Assembly (NCBI GenBank): GCA_038888615.1
Contig: JAWAID010000001.1
Location: 434,001-498,000, forward strand
DNA: 64,000 bases
From: Candidatus Korarchaeum sp.
GTDB taxonomy: Archaea; Korarchaeota; Korarchaeia; Korarchaeales; Korarchaeaceae
Reading direction: 5' to 3'
Numbering within the stretch: the stretch's first letter is position 1; the number at the start of each line of letters is the position of its first letter. Under the pieces are notes generated by a model, which worked only from the letters and a program-made list of their open reading frames with translations, was not told where the DNA came from and searched no databases. The position numbers were made by a program, and so were the translations under genes. Below are positions 7,839 to 16,335 of the stretch, piece after piece.

Positions 7839-9459
7839 CCTCGAACCAGCGATCCCTTATCTCCTTGATCAAGAGTTCCGCTTCCCTAGCGTAATTCACG
7901 AACTCCATGTCGTCTAGGATCAACTTCACTAATCCCGTCTCCATGTAAGTAGCCCTACCCCTAACGATGACTTCCCTCCCGAGTATCTTAGCCGAGAGCT
8001 CCTCCGTGGGTATGGAGTGGTGAGGTTGACCGAGTTCATCAGCCCTCCTGATTACATCCTCCGTGCTCATCCCAAGTATCCTCTCCGCCTTCGCCCCGAA
8101 GGCGACTACTCTAGCTAATCCCGTTCCGTCATCTAGCGTGAAGCTCAAGTAGAGTAGAGGTAGGGCACTCTCTACAGTCCCGCACCTCGGGCAGCTGTAG
8201 CTCCCGTACTCGTACGAAACCCTAGATCCGCAGGTAGGGCAGTGCCAGGTGATCCTGGCCTCATCAGAAACCCCTACAACGGTCCCCCTTAGTTCCCTGA
8301 AACCATCGGAAGCTTCTCCTATCGGGACCCTTTTGTACTTCACCGATCTGGCCAGCTCCCCTATTGATTCGCTCATCTTCCTACCTATGACCTCCATGAC
8401 CTCAAGCGTTCCTGATTTACTCAAGGAGAGGAGATCGTCGTATCTTCTGAAAGTAGGACCCATCTTAACGACGAAAGGAGGATCGATACCCTCGATGACA
8501 TCCACCAACCCGTCCCACACTCTCACCACCTCTAGCTCACCGTCCACTTCAATGAGAATATCTAAAATTCTTTTTCCTAATATTGATTTTTCTACTGGAA
8601 ATTTATATAGAACAGTCGCTATGATAGTTTCGATTTTCCCACCTGCTATCTCCATTTTGCTCCTCAATGTGGAGTGGAGCTCGATACCATCCTCCCTAGC
8701 GACTACCCTGAAGTTCCTGAGGGTTACTGAATCGCCGGGTCCCACCTTTTCCGTTAAAGAGGCCTTATCTCCCCATAGGAGGACTCTTATAGTATCTCCA
8801 TCCTCCCCCTGGACTATCATGGAGCTCCTCCTCCCCTTCCTGCCGTCTTCCCTGATGAACTCGGATACTGGGAACACCCTGACTACGGTACCCCTGAAGT
8901 CAACTTCCTCCCCCTCCCTCCCGTACACATCACTGACGCTAGTAATGGTCTCATCGGATAGCGGAGCTCCCCTTTCCAACAGCTCTATCTGGGAGTCGGA
9001 ATCGAGATGAACCACTAATCTCCCTCCCCTGCTGGAGACCCTAGCGTTGCTGATCAGGATCTCATCACCTTCCCTGATGAGACCCTCCTCGAGCATCTCA
9101 ATGAGCCCTCGGGACCAAATTATTAGATCGACTTGACCGTGCTCATCAGAGATCCTGAGCTCAGCTCTCTGAGATCTCTCCCCGCTCCTGTTCACGTAAT
9201 CTATTATTCCATAGAACTTCGTGATCCTTCCCCTTATAGAAGCCCTTCTCATACCTGGTACGAGCCTATCCAGTCGGATCGTTGGCTTAGAGCTACGTTC
9301 AGGGAGGGGCTCGCTTATCCCGAGATCCGATGCTAGCAGGGAAAGGGCTCCGTCTGGTTTGATTAGACCACCCATCTCCTCTATATATTCTCTGACCTTC
9401 TCTAAGACCTCAGTTAGATCGATTCCTGCCTTCTCAGCCAGGTAGCGGGCTCTCCTCAT
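7810..9459 (-). CDS. RPA-like single-stranded DNA-binding protein with zinc ribbon
   Basis: A 549-residue protein with a helical N-terminus, several OB-fold segments (for example RASIRGRITKFYGIIDYVNR and EEVDFRGTVVRVFPV) and a zinc ribbon CPTC...CPRC at about 405-427 inside the last OB domain, as in RPA1/euryarchaeal RPA41. It should coat ssDNA in replication and repair. The start at 9459 is supported by TGATGAGG six bases upstream and lies 10 bp after the rtcA stop; a longer open frame runs back into rtcA and is rejected. The rtcA-RPA-XPF order ties ssDNA binding to a branch nuclease. Confidence 0.85.
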   Translation of the reverse strand: MRRARYLAEKAGIDLTEVLEKVREYIEEMGGLIKPDGALSLLASDLGISEPLPERSSKPTIRLDRLVPGMRRASIRGRITKFYGIIDYVNRSGERSQRAELRISDEHGQVDLIIWSRGLIEMLEEGLIREGDEILISNARVSSRGGRLVVHLDSDSQIELLERGAPLSDETITSVSDVYGREGEEVDFRGTVVRVFPVSEFIREDGRKGRRSSMIVQGEDGDTIRVLLWGDKASLTEKVGPGDSVTLRNFRVVAREDGIELHSTLRSKMEIAGGKIETIIATVLYKFPVEKSILGKRILDILIEVDGELEVVRVWDGLVDVIEGIDPPFVVKMGPTFRRYDDLLSLSKSGTLEVMEVIGRKMSESIGELARSVKYKRVPIGEASDGFRELRGTVVGVSDEARITWHCPTCGSRVSYEYGSYSCPRCGTVESALPLLYLSFTLDDGTGLARVVAFGAKAERILGMSTEDVIRRADELGQPHHSIPTEELSAKILGREVIVRGRATYMETGLVKLILDDMEFVNYAREAELLIKEIRDRWFEGGELESGDG

Positions 9460-9469
9460 GAAATCCTCA

Positions 9470-10516
9470 TCATAGGTCAAGCCCAACACCCTCAACTTCG
9501 AGCACAGTGGGCCTATCCAACTCACCATCGATCCTGAACTTAACGGGGAGGAACCTTTCCACAAGCCATATGTTGCTCTCAGCATGCCTCGTGAGCTTCG
9601 ATAAGCCTATCCTCGATAAACCCCTCGCTATTGCAAGGTAAGGGATTATCATATCGCCTGTATGATTATCGAATGCCATTCCCGTTTTGATCTCGCTTAT
9701 GAGCTTCAATGCAGCATTCCTACCGACGACCTCACTCGGTTTACCCTTCTCCCCTAACTCATCCGCCCCTATCCGGGGACTCGAGTCGGTCCACAGGACG
9801 ATGCCAGCTCCAGGTCCTAAGTGAGCGTTCTCAGACCAATCGTCCTCTATCTCCACCTCAAACCCCTCTTCCCTCAGGACCTCCGTTGCTGAGTTAGATA
9901 TCCTCTCAACTACGCTCTTAGGAAGCTTTACGGCATGACATCTTCCGAAAATTCTGTTAAAATAATCTCTTCCTATCTTCTGCACGGAGTAAAGAGTTGA
10001 GGGCTTCACGCGGAGTTCAATAAATCCTCCTCCTCTGGGGTAGTGGCCTCTCCTCAACACCCTCAGCTCAGCCCTAGCGCCTAGGAGCGAGAGGTTAGGA
10101 AGAAAAACATCGGTCATGTAGTCTATAGGCGGGGCCATCGGTACGTCGGTACCCCCTCTTATCCTCAGGACAGTCTCACCTTCCGATGTGAGACACACCG
10201 GTAGGACAGCTTGTACTATCAAGCTCACGCTACCGGCAGTTCCCACATCTATCTCGAAGGATCCGCTAATCTTCCTTCTAGGGACGAACCTCACTCTAGA
10301 TGACCCTACCTCATCTCCCTCTACCACAGCGTCCGTTATCTTAGCGAGCGCCCTGACGGCATTGAGGTGCTGAGGTCTTAAGCCGGGGTTGGATCTCTTG
10401 ACCCTTATGTTAAACACTTCCACGGGTCTCATGGTCACGGAAGAGAGAGCGATAGCGTACCTCAGTAAAGAACCTCCTCCCTCCCCGTAGCTCCCATCTA
10501 TCTTGACGAACTCCAT
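9470..10516 (-). CDS. rtcA: RNA 3'-terminal phosphate cyclase
   Basis: A 348-residue RtcA. It opens with DGSYGEGGGSLLRYA, has RPQHLNAVRAL and GHYPRGGGFIEL, and near the end LTRHAESNIWLVERF carries the histidine that takes the adenylate. RtcA converts RNA 3'-phosphate to 2',3'-cyclic phosphate with ATP, and can also adenylate 5'-phosphate ends. It is the first gene of rtcA-RPA-XPF. A symmetrical TATA box at 10541-10551 places transcription start about 5 bases before the ATG, so the message is nearly leaderless. No RtcB ligase is present in the window. Confidence 0.93.
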   Translation of the reverse strand: MEFVKIDGSYGEGGGSLLRYAIALSSVTMRPVEVFNIRVKRSNPGLRPQHLNAVRALAKITDAVVEGDEVGSSRVRFVPRRKISGSFEIDVGTAGSVSLIVQAVLPVCLTSEGETVLRIRGGTDVPMAPPIDYMTDVFLPNLSLLGARAELRVLRRGHYPRGGGFIELRVKPSTLYSVQKIGRDYFNRIFGRCHAVKLPKSVVERISNSATEVLREEGFEVEIEDDWSENAHLGPGAGIVLWTDSSPRIGADELGEKGKPSEVVGRNAALKLISEIKTGMAFDNHTGDMIIPYLAIARGLSRIGLSKLTRHAESNIWLVERFLPVKFRIDGELDRPTVLEVEGVGLDL

Positions 10517-10540
10517 ACACTATGATACTCCATGTCCCCC

Positions 10541-10551
10541 TTTATATTAGT
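10541..10551. promoter_or_regulatory. Symmetrical TATA box shared by rtcA and ogt
   Basis: The plus strand reads TTTATATTAG and the minus strand CTAATATAAA. On the minus strand it lies about 26 bp before the rtcA start region; on the plus strand it predicts transcription from about 10570, close to the chosen TTG start of ogt. The spacing is seen in the sequence; shared use is inference. Confidence 0.5.
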
Positions 10552-10563
10552 GCGCCGTTCGCT

Positions 10564-11190
10564 TTGAATTCGAGGGGTGCGAGGACGGAGGTAGCTTACT
10601 GGATCTTCGAGGTGGAGGACAAGTTCGTAGGGGTTGCTGTGGGAGGGGGATTCCTCTACTGTAACACCATACCTCTCGAGGGAGAGGGAGAAGCTGAGAG
10701 GGATCTGATGAGAAACTGCCATACCGCATGGGGAAGATTGAATATGGTGAAGAGATCTATAGAATCCGATCTCATAGCTAGGAAGGTTCATTCAATATAC
10801 GTTGGTGAGATTGAGGATCTACGAGGGGTGAATTTCGCTTTTCATATGGATGAGAGATTTCGAAATGCTCTAATTACCATGATCCTTATCCCTAGAGGTA
10901 GATTCACGACTTACGGGGAGCTTGCAAGGGTATTGAGGACTTCCCCTAGAGTGGTTGGCTCTTACGCGGCTAGGAATCCGTTTCCCTTACTCGTACCTTG
11001 TCATAGGGTCATCAGAGGGGATATGGGAATCGGTGGCTATGGGTACGGGCCTGAGCTCAAAGCCAGGCTCCTCATGCTAGAGGGCGTGGAGGTGGATCTG
11101 AAGCGTATGAAGGTGAACCCTAATAAGCTCATCAGGTCCAGTGAGTTAGTGAGGCTAAGGGAGGTGTGGGGTACTGGCAACTCAACCTAG
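10564..11190 (+). CDS. ogt: Methylated-DNA--protein-cysteine methyltransferase (O6-alkylguanine repair)
   Basis: The C-terminal half (from FRNALITMILIPRGRFTTYGEL) holds the helix-turn-helix DNA-binding segment RTSPRVVGSYAARNPFPLL, the acceptor cysteine in PCHRVI and the following GIGGYGYG loop. The protein takes alkyl groups from O6-alkylguanine onto this cysteine, a one-shot repair. The open frame reaches 10522, but alignment by eye with crenarchaeal Ogt, whose N-terminal strand matches EVAYWIFEVEDK, favours the TTG at 10564 (208 residues). A GTG at 10612 is another option. The 3' end overlaps the proposed crenactin start by 17 bp, suggesting co-translation. Confidence 0.88.
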   Translation: MNSRGARTEVAYWIFEVEDKFVGVAVGGGFLYCNTIPLEGEGEAERDLMRNCHTAWGRLNMVKRSIESDLIARKVHSIYVGEIEDLRGVNFAFHMDERFRNALITMILIPRGRFTTYGELARVLRTSPRVVGSYAARNPFPLLVPCHRVIRGDMGIGGYGYGPELKARLLMLEGVEVDLKRMKVNPNKLIRSSELVRLREVWGTGNST

Positions 11191-12457
11191 ACCCGTCTTC
11201 GCCTCGGACTTCGGGACCTCTTACTACAAGTTCGGCCCCTGGTGGTTAATGAAGACGGGTCCGAGTATAGTGGAGAACAGAGGTTACTTCCCGAGGATAT
11301 CCAAGGTGTCAGCTGAGGTAAGGGGTATGGCTGCTAAGGATGTGGTGGTGGGTGAGGAGGTCGCGGAGTACCTAGAGTCGAGGGCTGACTTGACGAGACT
11401 CTACTATCCGATGAGAAACGGGATCGTGGAGAGGAACGATGATAGGGGATGGAGGGTAGTGAAGGAGCTCGTAAGGTATGGTCTCCTTAAGTATCGCTCA
11501 GGGAGGACAGATACTCTGGGGTTACCCTTCTCGGGTTTCTTCGTTGTCGCAGCACTTGCAGCACAAGCCCCCACTTACATGTACGAGAGGCTCTTCGAGA
11601 TACATGAGGAGGTGAACTCGGAGGAAGGTGGGAATCTAGTGAAGGCGGTTACGATAATCCCCCAGCCTTTGGCAGTAGCTATAGCTGAGAGAGCTGTGGC
11701 CTGCATGGTTGTTGAGGCTGGTCATGGGAACACTCAGATCACACCTATAAGCAGGGATGTGATAAGAGCAGCGTTGATACCGCTAAACAGGGGGGGAAGT
11801 GATTCCGATAGGATAACAGCACAGATACTGAAGGACCTGGGCTACCCTGAGCTAGCTAGGGAGGAGAAGTTCGTCAGGATGTTTAAGGAGATGGTCGGCT
11901 TGCTACCGCTGGAGCTCGGTAGGGCTATCTCTTGGGCGAAGGATCATCCCGGGGCACTACAATCCACATTCAAGATCCCCGGGACTACAGTAGAAGTGGA
12001 AATGGGAGAGAAAGCTTGGCAGAGGTTCCTAATAGGTGAGTTCTTCTTCAATCCCGGGCACGAGATATTCGAGAGCTACTACTCGAGGGGCTTCGTATCG
12101 CCCAGGGATACCTTGGTCAGCGGTGAGGTGGTTCCGGGGAACGTCACCCTCGCTGAGGCCATACGGCTCTCCATATCGAAGATACCTGTGGAGCTCCAAA
12201 CATCCGTCGCGAAGAGGATAATACTCTCAGGAGGGGCTTTTAACTGGAGCGTCCCCAAGGGGTTAGAGGGAATCGCGACGGATTCCCCAACGAAACTGAA
12301 GCATATGCTGAGATCCTTAGGTCTTGAAGTTGACCCGAAGATGGTATCAGATCCTCAGTTCAGCGTCTGGAGGGGATCCGTAGTTTACGGGATGGCTGTC
12401 AATGAGGAGGTGAGGTGGGACTGGTCTAAGATGGAGGGTTGGTACTACCTTAGGTGA
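11174..12457 (+). CDS. Crenactin (archaeal actin homologue), apparent CTG start
   Basis: A 427-residue actin-fold ATPase closest to crenactin. It has phosphate-1 DFGTSYYKFGP at the N-terminus, connect-1 PQPLAVAIAE, phosphate-2 VVEAGHGNTQITPIS, LNRGGSDSDRITAQILKDLGY, the adenosine motif LSGGAFNW and the C-terminal DPQFSVWRGSVVYG. The first ATG (11249) would cut off DFGTS. Upstream in the same frame, back to the TAA at 11156, there is no ATG, GTG or TTG; a CTG at 11174 has GGAGGTG seven bases before it. I therefore call CTG as the start. Crenactin forms filaments thought to shape the cell. It follows ogt directly and no arcadin-like genes are nearby. Confidence 0.88.
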   Translation: MATQPRPVFASDFGTSYYKFGPWWLMKTGPSIVENRGYFPRISKVSAEVRGMAAKDVVVGEEVAEYLESRADLTRLYYPMRNGIVERNDDRGWRVVKELVRYGLLKYRSGRTDTLGLPFSGFFVVAALAAQAPTYMYERLFEIHEEVNSEEGGNLVKAVTIIPQPLAVAIAERAVACMVVEAGHGNTQITPISRDVIRAALIPLNRGGSDSDRITAQILKDLGYPELAREEKFVRMFKEMVGLLPLELGRAISWAKDHPGALQSTFKIPGTTVEVEMGEKAWQRFLIGEFFFNPGHEIFESYYSRGFVSPRDTLVSGEVVPGNVTLAEAIRLSISKIPVELQTSVAKRIILSGGAFNWSVPKGLEGIATDSPTKLKHMLRSLGLEVDPKMVSDPQFSVWRGSVVYGMAVNEEVRWDWSKMEGWYYLR

Positions 12458-13194
12458 GCTAGGATCTCCTTGAAGGACTTAGCGCTCTCAAGACTGAAGC
12501 GAGCATTGTTAAAGAGCACATAGTTCCTCTCCATCACATTTCTCCTAACAAGCTCTGCTAATCTCAGAAGCTCCTCCTCCGAGTACTTGTAGCTGTAGAT
12601 AATCCTGTTTCCCTTCCTCGATCCATGAAGCCTGTAGTACCTGAACTCTCCTAGAACGGGGGATTCGTACATTGGATCCACTACGTGAGTTATACGGAGA
12701 TCCTCCAAGATCCTCCTGAAGCCCTCGCTCTTGAACCAACTCTCGTCCCTGACCTCCCATCCTATCATGATACCCTCACTCCCTATCGATCTGAAGAACT
12801 CCTTGGAGTTCCTTAAGTTCTCATCCGTGGCTTTGAAAGATGGTGGACTCTGGAATACCACTAGGTTGGAATTTAACTCCCTCATAACGTCTCTAAACTT
12901 CTCCCAAGACTCCAGGTTCTTCTTGGTGGGTCTCAGGGAACCGTAGTCAGCGTCAGTAGGGAGCCCCGTTTTCCTCCATATCGCGCTAGAGGGTTCATGC
13001 GTGAACACCATCCAGGCCTTCACTGAGAACTCGAAGGAATCTCTTCCTACAACCCTCCTCCATCTTCTAACGGTTTCCAAATTTGGTAGCTTATAGAAGG
13101 TCTCCTGAACCTCTACTAAGTCAAAGATCTCAGCGTAACTCCTCTTCGATACCTGGAAACCGCAGCAACCGACCCTGATATCGAACCCCTCCAC
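12445..13194 (-). CDS. DUF72 family protein (TIM-barrel)
   Basis: A 249-residue DUF72 protein: it opens DIRVGCCGF, then VEVQETFYKLP, FSVKAW, LVVFQSPPSFK and the late FRYYRLHGS motif typical of the family. DUF72 proteins form a TIM barrel that resembles sugar-phosphate isomerases and nucleases, but their reaction is unknown. The start is a GTG with a TATA-like AAATTTAATC at about 13228-13237 (minus strand), about 13 bases of leader. Its last 13 bp overlap the crenactin 3' end, so the genes are convergent. Confidence 0.85.
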   Translation of the reverse strand: MEGFDIRVGCCGFQVSKRSYAEIFDLVEVQETFYKLPNLETVRRWRRVVGRDSFEFSVKAWMVFTHEPSSAIWRKTGLPTDADYGSLRPTKKNLESWEKFRDVMRELNSNLVVFQSPPSFKATDENLRNSKEFFRSIGSEGIMIGWEVRDESWFKSEGFRRILEDLRITHVVDPMYESPVLGEFRYYRLHGSRKGNRIIYSYKYSEEELLRLAELVRRNVMERNYVLFNNARFSLESAKSFKEILAHLR

Positions 13195-13337
13195 AGGGAC
13201 CCCAACCCGTACCGATGGTATCTGAGATTAAATTTCTCATGTACGGAGCAGTGGTCTCATATGCACTTACGAGCGCCGAGTACTGCTATCTTCTCCCTCC
13301 CAATCCCAATATTTATCTCATTGTGACGATTGATGCG

Positions 13338-14576
13338 ATGATGGAAGTCGTGGAGGTAGCGAGCAGAGAGGGTATCCTGGTGAGGACCCCGGTGAGTGTA
13401 AGGGTCATCGCGGGGGAAGCAGAAGTCTGGGGGGCGCACTTCGATGAGTTGGACCTAAAACAGGAAGCTATGGACCTACTGATAACAGCCAAGGGCAACG
13501 CTAAGCTGGAGCTCACGAAATCAGATTATCTTAAAATAGATAACCCGATACCGGAGTGGTGGGATGATATATTAGATAAATTGATCGATAAGTTAGTTAT
13601 ATTTATTGGAAGAACTGATTCAGGAAAGAGTTCTTCAATTCTCTATATATCCAATAAGTTGCTCTCGAGGGGTGAGAGAGTATCCCTCGTGGACTGTGAC
13701 ATAGGTCAATCGGACCTGGGTCCACCCGGAGTCATATCTTCCGTGAACTTGGAGCATCAGGTCTATCAGATAAAGATGCTAGAGCCTGAGTTCATGTACT
13801 TCTTGGGTGATAAGAGCCCTAGGGGACACCTACTCCAAATGCTAATAGGCGTCCAGGAAGCCATGAGGGGCGTTAGGGAGAGGACCGTTCTAGTCAACAC
13901 GACGGGTTTCGTCGACGGGGCTGCAGCTCGCACGCTTAAGAGATACAAACTAGAGGCCTTAAATCCAGATTTAGCGGTTTTCATCGAGAGGTCCGAGGGG
14001 GAACTCGAACACTTGGTACGTAGCATCCCCAAGGGACTTGAGGTAATCAGAGTAAGATCCCCAGTTAAAGACATCATTAAAGACAGGAGCTACAGATCTC
14101 TCTCCAGAAAAGCATCCTTAAGGAAGTACTTATGTGGAGGATTTATGAGAACATTCGATATAGGAGAGGTAGATCTCGAGAACACCTTCCTGCTCACAGG
14201 TGAGGAGAAGGGCGAGTACTCATCCTTCCTCAGTGATGTTTTGGGAAGCGATGTAGTATGGGTGGAGGAGTCGCCAGACATGCTCTTAATATTGACGGAG
14301 GGTCATGTTGACAGGATGAAGTTGAGGGAACTGGGGGATCTATTGAGGAAAGAGGTCAGATATGCCCCTAAAGAGGTTTATGAGGATCTTTACGTCGGCT
14401 TGAAGTATAATAGAAGGTGCTCAGGAGTTGGTATTCTGAGATCACTCGACCTGAGGGGTAGGAAGGCCGAGGTCCTAACTAAGTACGGGGGTCAGGTAGA
14501 TGCGATCTCACTCGGTTTCATCAGGTTGACTGAGGAGGGGGAAGAGTTAGGTACTAGGGAGGTTGATTCCCCTTGA
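13338..14576 (+). CDS. Clp1/Grc3-type polynucleotide 5'-kinase
   Basis: A 412-residue kinase with an N-terminal beta domain, a P-loop FIGRTDSGKSS, then the family signature DCDIGQSDLGPPG and NTTGFVDG. Archaeal members phosphorylate 5'-OH RNA (and DNA) ends, a step in tRNA splicing and RNA repair, and so relate in function to rtcA at 9.5 kb. The open frame reaches 13215, but the TATA box CAATATTTATC (about 13307-13317) puts transcription start at the ATG at 13338, giving a leaderless mRNA. The end overlaps the upstream edge of the next frame by 4 bp. Confidence 0.87.
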   Translation: MMEVVEVASREGILVRTPVSVRVIAGEAEVWGAHFDELDLKQEAMDLLITAKGNAKLELTKSDYLKIDNPIPEWWDDILDKLIDKLVIFIGRTDSGKSSSILYISNKLLSRGERVSLVDCDIGQSDLGPPGVISSVNLEHQVYQIKMLEPEFMYFLGDKSPRGHLLQMLIGVQEAMRGVRERTVLVNTTGFVDGAAARTLKRYKLEALNPDLAVFIERSEGELEHLVRSIPKGLEVIRVRSPVKDIIKDRSYRSLSRKASLRKYLCGGFMRTFDIGEVDLENTFLLTGEEKGEYSSFLSDVLGSDVVWVEESPDMLLILTEGHVDRMKLRELGDLLRKEVRYAPKEVYEDLYVGLKYNRRCSGVGILRSLDLRGRKAEVLTKYGGQVDAISLGFIRLTEEGEELGTREVDSP

Positions 14577-14611
14577 GTGTCTCTTATATAAAGAATATAG
14601 AGGAACTAACG

Positions 14612-15958
14612 ATGAATGGACTCTCCCAGAAGGATAGGAACGCTAGGAGATCTCTATTGCTGTCCCTTGATAAAGCAATAGCCTCTGCAGATCCATACAA
14701 ATCTGTTTCCAGCAGATTCTCAGATAAATCAATATTTCAAATGACTAAGTCAATAGAGCTAAAAGATTTCCGGAAAATATTCGTAGTGGGTGCTGGAAAG
14801 GCCGGTGGGATGATGGCGAAGGCCGTGGAGGATAAGCTAGGTGAGGTCATATCTGAGGGTTGGGTGAATGTACCCGCTAAGACGGAGAAAGCGGTAAGTA
14901 TCTCCAAGATAAGATTGAACCCAGCAGGTCATCCTATCCCTGATGAGGGAAGCCTGAGGGGAGCTAAGGAGATCCTCAGGATAGCCTCAACGGCCGGCGA
15001 GAATGACTTGGTGATAGTTCTGATATCGGGTGGGGGCTCCGCTCTGATGGAGTACCCTATGCAGGGGATAAGTTTAGAGGATCTAAGGGAGATGAACAGG
15101 CTTCTAGTCCTAAGCGGGGCGGACATCAAGGAGATAAACACCGTTAGGAAGCATGTATCGATGATAAAAGGAGGTAGATTAGCTGAGGCAGCATACCCAG
15201 CTACCTTAGTCTCCCTGATAATATCGGATGTCATAGGGGATCCTCTCGATACAATAGCCTCCGGTCCAACGGCCCCCGATGAGACGACATTTCAAGATGC
15301 TTGGGAAGTTCTCAGGAACTATTCGCTGATTGAGAAGATGCCAAGCTCGATAGTGAAGGTGATAAGAGATGGTATGGAGGGTAAGATACCTGAGACCCCG
15401 AAACCGGGTGACCCTATATTCGAAAACGTGACTAACATCATCGTAGCGAACAACTTGAAGGCTATACAAGCGGCTGAAGGTGTTCTCCGAGGTCTGGGCT
15501 ACAATACGCTGCTCTTAGGTTCTAGGATCCAGGGTGAGGCTAGATACATAGGTAAGATGCTCGCTGGATTGGCAGCATCGATAAAGAACGAGGGAGTCCC
15601 GATTCCGCCCCCTGCAGCTGTTCTCATGGGAGGGGAGACCACAGTGACCGTTACAGGGAAGGGTGTGGGTGGCAGGAACCAAGAATTAGTTCTAGGTGCT
15701 GTTAGACATTTGGCTGGACTTGATGGCGTGGCTATAGCCTCCATGGGAACAGATGGAATAGATGGCATTTCTGATGCCGCTGGTGCTATATGCGATGGTC
15801 ACACGCTCGAGAGGGCATTAAGGGAGGGGCTTAGGCCGGAAGATTACCTCAGGAACAACGACTCTTACACTTTCTTCTCGTGGCTAGGCGATACAATAAT
15901 CACGGGTCCTACACTAACTAATGTGATGGACGTGATCGGTATCGTGGTGGAGGATTGA
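14612..15958 (+). CDS. Glycerate 2-kinase (GckA/MOFRL family)
   Basis: A 448-residue kinase: N-terminal Rossmann-like domain with VVGAGKAGGMMAKAVE, the glycine-rich LISGGGSALMEYP nucleotide loop, conserved NTVRKHVSMIKGGRLA, and a C-terminal MOFRL domain with GGRNQELVLGA and MGTDGIDG. It phosphorylates D-glycerate at C2 with ATP to 2-phosphoglycerate, as in the non-phosphorylated or semi-phosphorylated Entner-Doudoroff routes of archaea. The open frame could start at a TTG at 14573, but the TATA box CTTATATAA (about 14583-14591) indicates a leaderless start at the ATG at 14612. Confidence 0.9.
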   Translation: MNGLSQKDRNARRSLLLSLDKAIASADPYKSVSSRFSDKSIFQMTKSIELKDFRKIFVVGAGKAGGMMAKAVEDKLGEVISEGWVNVPAKTEKAVSISKIRLNPAGHPIPDEGSLRGAKEILRIASTAGENDLVIVLISGGGSALMEYPMQGISLEDLREMNRLLVLSGADIKEINTVRKHVSMIKGGRLAEAAYPATLVSLIISDVIGDPLDTIASGPTAPDETTFQDAWEVLRNYSLIEKMPSSIVKVIRDGMEGKIPETPKPGDPIFENVTNIIVANNLKAIQAAEGVLRGLGYNTLLLGSRIQGEARYIGKMLAGLAASIKNEGVPIPPPAAVLMGGETTVTVTGKGVGGRNQELVLGAVRHLAGLDGVAIASMGTDGIDGISDAAGAICDGHTLERALREGLRPEDYLRNNDSYTFFSWLGDTIITGPTLTNVMDVIGIVVED

Positions 15959-16014
15959 TCAAAACGCTTTTTAAGTAGAGCTCACAAGTTTATTCGAGAA
16001 TCCTGGGGAAAGTT

Positions 16015-16335
16015 ATGCCAAGGAAGAATCCGAGAGAGGGAGAATCTTCTAAGGGATGGAAAGGCATGAAAGGAAGGAAGGGCAGGGAGAACCTGTACCA
16101 AGTGAGAGTCGAGAGGTTGAGTGGGGGATCCTCATCTCCGAAACCGGGCGATCTGATAGAGGTGCTAGTAAGATCCGTTAACAGAAGAGGCGAGGGGGAG
16201 GGCGTTTACGGGGGAAGGAAAGTGATGATAGCTGGGGCTCCGGATCCCGGGGTAGCTGTGAGAGTCAGGATTAGGAAGGTCGTAGGGGATAAGATATTCG
16301 CGGAGTTGGCGGAAGAGGATTATGGAGGGAGATAG
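16015..16335 (+). CDS. TRAM-domain RNA-binding protein
   Basis: A 106-residue protein: the first 30 residues are basic and low-complexity (KGWKGMKGRKGRE), and residues about 43-105 form a TRAM beta-barrel (GDLIEVLVRSVNRRGEGEGV...VRVRIRKVVGDKIFAEL). Stand-alone TRAM proteins act as RNA chaperones in archaea. A TATA-like AGTTTATT at about 15988-15995 puts transcription start close to the ATG. Its last 14 bp overlap the TrmB-like gene, so the two should be co-expressed. Confidence 0.82.
   Translation: MPRKNPREGESSKGWKGMKGRKGRENLYQVRVERLSGGSSSPKPGDLIEVLVRSVNRRGEGEGVYGGRKVMIAGAPDPGVAVRVRIRKVVGDKIFAELAEEDYGGR

Noticed and set aside
7810-9585. Longer RPA frame reaching 9585
   Set aside because: The extra N-terminus lies inside rtcA; the ATG at 9459 has its own ribosome-binding site just after the rtcA stop.
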